From the NCBI GenBank assembly GCA_021845665.1, contig JAJZVO010000001.1:1-64000 (forward strand): DNA of 64,000 bases, in the 5' to 3' direction. Made by a program: the position numbers and the translations under genes. The notes below the pieces were generated by a model. The model was not told where the DNA came from. It did not search any database and was given only the letters and a program-made list of their open reading frames with translations. This document shows, piece after piece, positions 58,702 to 64,000 of the stretch (positions are counted from its first letter, which is position 1; the number at the start of each line of letters is the position of its first letter). Origin of the DNA: Bacteroidota bacterium. GTDB lineage: Bacteria > Bacteroidota > Ignavibacteria > Kryptoniales > JAKASW01.

Positions 58702-59995
58702 CTGCCGCGAAAAAACCGTCCATGTTGTGACGGTGAGGGTAGGTTGCCAGAAAACCATCCTCGACCAACTGGTCGAACTGTTTTCCCGGCAGGTAGTCCG
58801 CCGCATTCTCCCGCCTGAATTCACCGCTCGATTCGAGAAACGATTCCACGACCGAGATGTTTTCATCCGCAAATATGCTGCAAGTAGAGTAGACCAATAT
58901 TCCACCAACTTTGACAAGTTTCGAGTACTGTTCGAGAATTTCCATTTGGTGGCGCGCGTATCCTGCAACCGATTCTTTAGTTAATCTGAATTTCTTGTCG
59001 GGATTTCGCCTTATCGTCCCGCTGCCGGAACATGGAGCATCGACGATGACCTTATCCACATCCCCGATGAGTTTCCCGGCTTCACCAAGATCGTCTTCCT
59101 TCACTCTGATTGGAAAAATATTCGTGTAACCGTTCCTGCTTGCGCGTGCGACCAAATTGCGTAGTCGTACCTCATCCACATCGAGCGCGAATATCCCGCA
59201 CTCCCCACCTGCTATGGCAGCAATCTCCAGGCTCTTCCCTCCTGCCCCGGCACACGCGTCGACGATCGTCTCGCCCTTTTGCGGACTAACCAGCAGACCG
59301 ACGAGTTGACTCGCTTCCTCCTGAACTTCGATGACACCGGCCCGGTAGAGGTTGTCACTGTTGAGATTCAGTCTCTTAGACAATATGAGGCCCAGAGGAG
59401 AATATTGCGTCTCTCCGGCGGGATTTCCTTCCGCAATGAACTTCAGCGCCACCTCTTCGCGCGCCATTTTCTTTATGTCCACGCGGATGCAGACACCCGC
59501 TTCATGGTTGAGCGCTGTCATCACCGGGATCGCTTCGTCTCTTACACTTTCTGGCAGGAGAGCCGGGAAGAAATCTGGAAAGGAATAAAACAGCGGATCT
59601 TCGCGGCGGGTCTTCGCGACATCATCATAACCGGCATTTATACACAACTCCCACGCGGCCAGGTCCGTTTTTTCACCTGACATCCTGTACGATTCAATCA
59701 GCGCAGGGTAAGCACTCTCCAGTTGTCCGGCATTCATTCTATCCCTGATGATCTCATGCGTCAAAAAAACCAGAAGGGGACTGACCGAGGCGGCGCACCT
59801 TTCCGACAAAGTTCGAAGAAGAAGAAAATTCCTTATGATGTCGTAAATCTTGTCGCTGATCCACCTTCTGTCGTGAGATCCCAAATATCGCCTTCCCCTG
59901 AAAAAATCCTGAATTACCCTGTCTGACGGGAGGGTACTCTTCACCACGCTGTCGAGGAGCTCGACAGTGTGCCCGGCAAGAGACGAAAGATTCAT
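58682..59995 (-). CDS. rsmB: 16S rRNA (cytosine-967-C5) methyltransferase
   Basis: 437 residues. The N-terminal NusB-like RNA-binding domain includes FFRGRRYLGSHDRRWISDKIYDIIRNF. The methyltransferase domain has VDACAGAGGKSLEIAA, FALDVDEVRLRNL, VIVDAPCSGSGTIRRNPDKKF and the catalytic STCSIFADENISVVE (Cys in the TCS motif). Both active-site cysteines (DAPC and STC) are present. The start overlaps the ppx stop by 4 bases; the end overlaps the convergent desulfurase by 20 bases. Confidence 0.9.
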   Translation of the reverse strand: MNLSSLAGHTVELLDSVVKSTLPSDRVIQDFFRGRRYLGSHDRRWISDKIYDIIRNFLLLRTLSERCAASVSPLLVFLTHEIIRDRMNAGQLESAYPALIESYRMSGEKTDLAAWELCINAGYDDVAKTRREDPLFYSFPDFFPALLPESVRDEAIPVMTALNHEAGVCIRVDIKKMAREEVALKFIAEGNPAGETQYSPLGLILSKRLNLNSDNLYRAGVIEVQEEASQLVGLLVSPQKGETIVDACAGAGGKSLEIAAIAGGECGIFALDVDEVRLRNLVARASRNGYTNIFPIRVKEDDLGEAGKLIGDVDKVIVDAPCSGSGTIRRNPDKKFRLTKESVAGYARHQMEILEQYSKLVKVGGILVYSTCSIFADENISVVESFLESSGEFRRENAADYLPGKQFDQLVEDGFLATYPHRHNMDGFFAAVMKRVR

Positions 59996-60918
59996 CGCCC
60001 TATGGATTGCATGTGCTTGTAAAGAAGATAGCCGTAACGCAGGCCGCGATCCGTCGTGAGAAATTCCCGTACCCCCGCCGCCTGAACTCCCTTCTTGAGA
60101 ATCAGAGCCCCGGCAAGGATTACATCCTCCCTTCCCTCAGCAGCCTCGGTCAGCTTCCGGATCCGGTCAGATGTCATCCCTCTCAACCGGTCGAAGACTT
60201 CCTCAAGGGCCGACGACGTCATCCGGTAATTATTCACCGCTTCGGGTGTAAACTCATATTGTCCCTGCGCAATGAGTGCGATCGTAGTTGCGGTTCCTGC
60301 GGCAGCAAATACCCGATCCGGCTCGATCTCCGAAAAGGGAAATCTCTTCAACTCGTTCCCGATGTATTCATCCGCGCGGCGGAGCTCGTCGCCGGAAGGA
60401 GGAGTATGCTTGAAAAACATCTCAGTGATCCGCACCGCTCCGACGTTAATACTTTCGAACCGGGATGGTTCGGCGCCGGCACCATAACTGAACTCCGTAC
60501 TGCCACCTCCGATATCAATGACCAGAGATCGGCTCGATCTGTCGGTCTCGCCGCTCACTGCCCCGAGAAATCCTAACTTGGCCTCGGTTTCGCCGGGTAT
60601 GATCTCTACATCGATCCCGCAAGCGTCTTTTGTCGCTGATATGAACTGGTCCCTGTTAAGTGCGTCGCGAACGGCACTCGTAGCAGATGCAAAAATACGA
60701 TCGACCCCGTATTCGTCCGCAATCCTGCGATATTCCCTTAATATCTTCGTCGCCCTTGAAATAGAATCACCGTCGAGCATCCTCGTTGCGGAAACGCTCT
60801 TCCCGATGCGCGGAACGGAGTAAAAGTCCTTTATCGGTGCTACCAATTCGGACCCGTTAATTTCACCTATGAGCATCAGGATCGTGTTTGTCCCGATGTC
60901 TATCGAAGCATACCTCAT
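59992..60918 (-). CDS. Ppx/GppA phosphatase
   Basis: About 308 residues from the ATG at 60918, which overlaps the prmA stop (ATGA). The actin-fold phosphatase motifs are ASIDIGTNTILMLIG, DRIFASATSAVRDALNRD, LVIDIGGGSTEFSYG and ADEYIGNELKRF. Exopolyphosphatase or pppGpp hydrolase, working on polyphosphate or the stringent alarmone. Whether it is Ppx or GppA cannot be decided; it lacks the long C-terminal HD-like domain, so it is the short form. It is cotranscribed with prmA and rsmB. Confidence 0.88.
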   Translation of the reverse strand: MRYASIDIGTNTILMLIGEINGSELVAPIKDFYSVPRIGKSVSATRMLDGDSISRATKILREYRRIADEYGVDRIFASATSAVRDALNRDQFISATKDACGIDVEIIPGETEAKLGFLGAVSGETDRSSRSLVIDIGGGSTEFSYGAGAEPSRFESINVGAVRITEMFFKHTPPSGDELRRADEYIGNELKRFPFSEIEPDRVFAAAGTATTIALIAQGQYEFTPEAVNNYRMTSSALEEVFDRLRGMTSDRIRKLTEAAEGREDVILAGALILKKGVQAAGVREFLTTDRGLRYGYLLYKHMQSIGR

Positions 60919-61766
60919 TTGCTCAACGCGAGAGCCGACCATTCGGCTTCATGCAGCGTTTCGATGACCTTGAATCCCGACTTTGTATATGATTTCACGA
61001 TATCATCCTCGTCGAGAGTCAGGAGCCCCGTCAGCAAAAGCACGCCCCCGGACTTGCATCTCTTCCGCAGTTCCGGTTCGATATACAAGAGTGTATTCCT
61101 GTTGAGGTTCGCCACCTCGATGTCATACTCTTCCTCCCCCAGGGACGAAATCTCACCGCGTATCACCTCGACCTTGTCCAGGACACCATTCTTCCTGATG
61201 TTCTCCACCGAGTTATCGATCGACCATTCATCCCGGTCTACTGCGATGCAGCGTTTGGCACCCAGCTTAATAGCGGCTATTGCGAGAACTCCTGTGCCGG
61301 TGCCGACATCCAGGATCTTCTCGCCGCCCTTAATGTATTTCTCAAGAAGCCGTACCATCATCCTTGTGGTCTCATGGTGTCCGGTCCCGAACGACATCTT
61401 CGGGTCTATCTCAATGACAATCTTCGCGTTCCCGTTGTATTCTTTCCAGCTCGGTTTGATCGCAATGTTGTCGGTTACCTCAATCGGCACTATAGATTCT
61501 TCCCACTTCATGTTCCAATCCTGATTCATTATTTCAGAAACTTTAACGGCATATTTTCCGACTTTGCCTTCAGTCTTCAAATGTCCGAGAAACCTGACGA
61601 CGTCTTCCTTGTATTCGGGCTTCCATTTGGCCTCGGCAAAATAGCACTTGAGTTCGTTTCCCTCTTCGATAAATCCCTCCGCTCCGACGTCGCTTAGTAA
61701 ACCTACAACGAGGTCGTTGACCGGAGTATCCGTAGAGACCAGCAATTCGAAGAATCTATCCCGCAT
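60915..61766 (-). CDS. prmA: Ribosomal protein L11 methyltransferase
   Basis: 283 residues. The N-terminal domain (about 1-110) binds L11, and the C-terminal SAM domain has SFGTGHHETTRMMVRLLEKY, GEKILDVGTGTGVLAIAAIKLGAKRCIAVDRD and VANLNRNTLLYIEPEL. Trimethylates L11. It overlaps the M28 peptidase gene by 11 bases at one end and ppx by 4 at the other, suggesting one transcript for M28-prmA-ppx-rsmB. Secure. Confidence 0.92.
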   Translation of the reverse strand: MRDRFFELLVSTDTPVNDLVVGLLSDVGAEGFIEEGNELKCYFAEAKWKPEYKEDVVRFLGHLKTEGKVGKYAVKVSEIMNQDWNMKWEESIVPIEVTDNIAIKPSWKEYNGNAKIVIEIDPKMSFGTGHHETTRMMVRLLEKYIKGGEKILDVGTGTGVLAIAAIKLGAKRCIAVDRDEWSIDNSVENIRKNGVLDKVEVIRGEISSLGEEEYDIEVANLNRNTLLYIEPELRKRCKSGGVLLLTGLLTLDEDDIVKSYTKSGFKVIETLHEAEWSALALSK

Positions 61767-62745
61767 ATCGTGTATACGGATAACTGTTTAGTTTTCTGTA
61801 AATCACTTCGAGCAACACTCTTCCCACGGCATCGAGGCTCTCAGGACTGCACTTGTCGGGCGTGTCCTCGAGCGTATGCCAGTACTTGTAATTGAAATCG
61901 ATCAGGTCGACCGCCTTGATCCCTATATTATCCAGCTGAAGATGATCGTCGTAGATATAGCCGCTGGTGCTGTCCGCAAATTGCGTAATCCCCATCTCCG
62001 CAGCCGTGTTCCAAATGAGGTTAACGACATCCGGCGCATACTCCACTGAGTAACCTTCCTTCGGTATACTCAAGTCCTTCTGCCCGATCATGTCGAGGTT
62101 TATCGCGAAGAGAGGCTGATACATGGATGGTTTTGTTGCGGCCCAGTACTTCGAGCCGAGACAATAATAGTTCATGTCGCCTTCCTTGCCGTAGTCCTCG
62201 CCGTCCCAGAGGATTATGTCGATGCCGACCGGAGGCGGAGATTCTTTGAAATCCCTGGCAAGCTCGAGAAGCACCGCGACCCCGCTGGCGCCATCATCGG
62301 CTCCCGGAATCGGCTTGTCCACCGGTCCACCCGGCTGATGGTCGGCGCGCGGACGGCTGTCCCAATGCGCCGAGAGCAGGATCCGCACCTTGGATTTCAT
62401 ATTGAAATGAGCGATGACGTTTGCAAGATGAAGAACAACACCGTCATATCCTGGTACGTTGAATTTCTGAATCTCAACAGAGTCCGCGTAGAGACTCAAC
62501 TCATGCTGGAGATATTGCAGGCATTTTGCATGCGCCTCACTGTTCGGAGCTCGCGGGCCGAAATCCACCTGCTTAACAAGATAGCTGAAAGCCCGCGTGG
62601 AATTGAACTTTGGCATCGGAACATTCGGTATGATGGTAGTCTGCTCCTGGCTGCTTTGCGCCTCGTTCGCCTGTCCATTCTTCGTTTTTTTTGAGCATGA
62701 TGTGAGCACTATCGCGGCCACAAGCACAAAGAGAACCTTTTTCAT
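61756..62745 (-). CDS. M28-family metallopeptidase lipoprotein (possible glutaminyl cyclase)
   Basis: 329 residues. Lipobox VLTSCSKK; the mature protein begins at about Cys17. Zinc-site motifs: LSAHWDSRP, PIPGADDGASGVAVLLELAR, LWDGEDYGKEG, and a C-terminal KYWHTLEDTPDKCSPE with a His/Asp pair. The domain resembles both aminopeptidase and glutaminyl-peptide cyclotransferase members; the WDGEDYG and YWHTxxDTxD motifs fit the latter. Acts outside the cytoplasm. Confidence 0.82.
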   Translation of the reverse strand: MKKVLFVLVAAIVLTSCSKKTKNGQANEAQSSQEQTTIIPNVPMPKFNSTRAFSYLVKQVDFGPRAPNSEAHAKCLQYLQHELSLYADSVEIQKFNVPGYDGVVLHLANVIAHFNMKSKVRILLSAHWDSRPRADHQPGGPVDKPIPGADDGASGVAVLLELARDFKESPPPVGIDIILWDGEDYGKEGDMNYYCLGSKYWAATKPSMYQPLFAINLDMIGQKDLSIPKEGYSVEYAPDVVNLIWNTAAEMGITQFADSTSGYIYDDHLQLDNIGIKAVDLIDFNYKYWHTLEDTPDKCSPESLDAVGRVLLEVIYRKLNSYPYTRYAG

Positions 62746-62849
62746 AAAGAAGTTTAAAGATTGTGACAGGAATTTCCAAAACTTGACTGAAAGAACGTTG
62801 CATTGCCCCGTCCTTTCTCCTCGTCTGAATCTTCATTCGAGCCTTACTT

Positions 62850-63189
62850 CTAATACTTCTTTTTCGCCTCAAAAAAATGGATACAAAACCCGTCCTTCGG
62901 ACAAACTTCCACAAAATCGCCATATTCACCTTGTTGAATCTCGACACCCCGCCGAAAGTTTCTGCTCAAGCTTGGCACGAAGCCCGTGAAGGTTCTGGAC
63001 CTTAAACGTAATCACAAACTTCTGTCCGTTTCCCGATGTAACCGCGAAATCGAATCCGGCAATCTTAAACTCCGACCAGTCGCCGTCAACATGCGCCGGC
63101 GGGCCGAATAACTCCTCGTAAAAGACCCTGGCGGGAGAAGGCTCATCAAGCACGCAATGAATGTTCTCGACCCCTTTGATATGAGACAT
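62850..63189 (-). pseudogene. VOC (glyoxalase/bleomycin-resistance) protein with single-base frameshift
   Basis: From ATG 63189 (5 bases past comF) the first 80 residues are VOC-like: HIKGVENIHCVLDEPSPARVFYEELFG and KFVITFKVQNLHGLRAKLEQKLSAG. The original frame ends at 62926 in a foreign tail. Shifting one base near 62946 restores GVEIQQGEYGDFVEVCPKDG, the expected final strands, and the protein would stop at 62850 with length about 113. The gene is broken by one extra base in the GGGG-T-GTC stretch, or the assembly has an error. The intact tail in another frame shows it was a functional VOC gene recently. Confidence 0.7.
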
Positions 63190-63193
63190 AATG

Positions 63194-63901
63194 TCAGATT
63201 GCGATGGCTGCCGATGCCGCATAGACTTCTGATGCTCCGTTTGACTTGAGTGTCCTCGCACATTCCTTTATGGTCGCCCCGGTTGTAATCACGTCATCAA
63301 TGAGAAGTATCTTCTTCCCTTCCAGTTCTCGGTGACTTATTTTTCCAAGTCCGAACGCTCCCTCCACGTTCTTCTTTCTCCCCTCGGCATCGAAAGAAGT
63401 CTGCGTTTGAGTCTGGCGGAGCCTCACCAGAAGTCCAGGTACATGCTTCACTTGCAGGAACTTTCCGACGCTTCCGGCGATGAGTTCGCTCTGGTTGTAT
63501 CCCCTTTCGCGCCGCCGCGTAGGATGGAGCGGTACGGGTATGATGGTATTACACAACGACAGTTTACCGTCGATCACTATCTTCTTCGAGATGTAAAAGC
63601 CAAATCTCTCGGCGATCGCTTCCGCGCCGCCGTATTTCAGAAGGTGCACCGCTTGACGTACCCTGCGATCCTGCTCGAAGAGAAAAACAGAATCGATCTT
63701 GTCGATAATCTCGTCCGCGAGGAATTTAGTCTCAACCAATTGCGTGATCGTCTCGGTCGGCGACACACGCTCGAAGTCTTCCCAACAGCTCGAACATACA
63801 AACGCTTCGCCCCTCCTCAGATTTCTCTCGCATGTCGAGCAAACCGGAGGATAGATAAAATTTACGAGCGCTTCGGCAACGCTACCCATATGAGTCACCA
63901 T
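63194..63901 (-). CDS. ComF-family phosphoribosyltransferase-like protein
   Basis: 235 residues. An N-terminal zinc finger (YPPVCSTCERNLRRGEAFVCSSCW) is followed by a PRTase-fold domain with IIPVPLHPTRRRERGYNQSELIA and the PRPP loop ILLIDDVITTGATIKECARTLK. Such proteins (ComF/GntX) are linked to DNA uptake or nucleotide metabolism, but the reaction is unknown. ATG at 63901 or GTG/ATG just inside are possible starts; the zinc finger sits about 20 residues in. It is separated from the VOC gene by 4 bases. Confidence 0.85.
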   Translation of the reverse strand: MVTHMGSVAEALVNFIYPPVCSTCERNLRRGEAFVCSSCWEDFERVSPTETITQLVETKFLADEIIDKIDSVFLFEQDRRVRQAVHLLKYGGAEAIAERFGFYISKKIVIDGKLSLCNTIIPVPLHPTRRRERGYNQSELIAGSVGKFLQVKHVPGLLVRLRQTQTQTSFDAEGRKKNVEGAFGLGKISHRELEGKKILLIDDVITTGATIKECARTLKSNGASEVYAASAAIAI

Positions 63902-64000
63902 TCCCTGATCACAATGTTATGTCGTTAGTACGCAGCCGTACCGGCGCCGATCGCATATGGCAGCCGCCCAAGCCGCTTAACTATTTCTTTCCGCCCAGCC

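Noticed and set aside
1-64000. Insertion sequences, CRISPR arrays, rRNA, phage genes
   Set aside because: No transposase-like protein, no regularly spaced repeat and no rRNA segment was seen in the window.

Overview
The window reads as a contiguous chromosomal segment of an anaerobically respiring, Gram-negative bacterium of the Bacteroidota/Chlorobiota/Ignavibacteriota (FCB) group, most likely Ignavibacteria-like. The pointers are a protein with a type-9-secretion C-terminal sorting domain, a serine-palmitoyltransferase-like enzyme with the Bacteroidota-style N-terminus, lipid A enzymes (LpxH), the futalosine route to menaquinone (MqnD) and a large set of multiheme c-type cytochromes. Unlike Bacteroidia proper, most genes here have clear Shine-Dalgarno sequences (GGAGG-type), and TTG/GTG starts are common. 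No insertion sequence, prophage, CRISPR array or rRNA was seen. The taxonomic placement is inference.

Layout. 1-9.9 kb (minus strand): envelope and housekeeping genes (lpxH, a DsbD-alpha-like protein, an MFS carrier, nusB, a YdcF/SanA-like protein), an ECF sigma/anti-sigma/Spy-like stress cassette, then a tightly overlapping operon nth-mqnD-membrane protein-conserved hypothetical-aroQ-HAD-acpS. 10-18 kb (minus): two [2Fe-2S] ferredoxins, polX, a PAP2-like membrane protein, yggU, tRNA-Pro(CGG), a truncated 7TM sensor, and a MoxR ATPase/metallo-hydrolase/VWA trio. 18-28.5 kb: a glycosyltransferase 9, purC, apt, an enoyl-CoA hydratase and an EVE-domain protein, then a plus-strand run of a GlcNAc-kinase-type gene, a giant GH3/beta-lactamase fusion lipoprotein (cell-wall recycling) and an OmpR-type two-component pair. 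28.5-34.9 kb: translation genes frr, pyrH, tsf, rpsB, rpsI, rplM with terminators, a VIT1-like transporter, upp and a NagD-like HAD.

35.1-42.7 kb is the most striking block: a leftward operon encoding a 19-heme c-type cytochrome fused to a membrane b-type cytochrome (CbcL-like quinol oxidoreductase architecture), a tetraheme periplasmic cytochrome, an outer-membrane beta-barrel, a 14-heme cytochrome and a pentaheme lipoprotein, with two DksA/TraR-type four-cysteine zinc-finger proteins embedded in it. By motif count there are about 42 c-hemes. This looks like a complete conduit from the quinone pool to the cell exterior. It is flanked by a degenerate receiver protein and an NtrB/NtrC-like sigma-54 pair (43.1-47 kb).

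47-52.8 kb: a DipZ-type thioredoxin lipoprotein, UspA, a cyclic-nucleotide-binding protein, ilvE, and a GNAT-like acyltransferase next to a serine-palmitoyltransferase-like gene (candidate sphingolipid synthesis). 53-64 kb: a T9SS-exported propeller protein, ribH, a PHP phosphoesterase, a Crp/Fnr regulator, a cysteine desulfurase, rsmB-ppx-prmA, an M28 peptidase lipoprotein, a VOC-family gene broken by a single-base frameshift, and comF.
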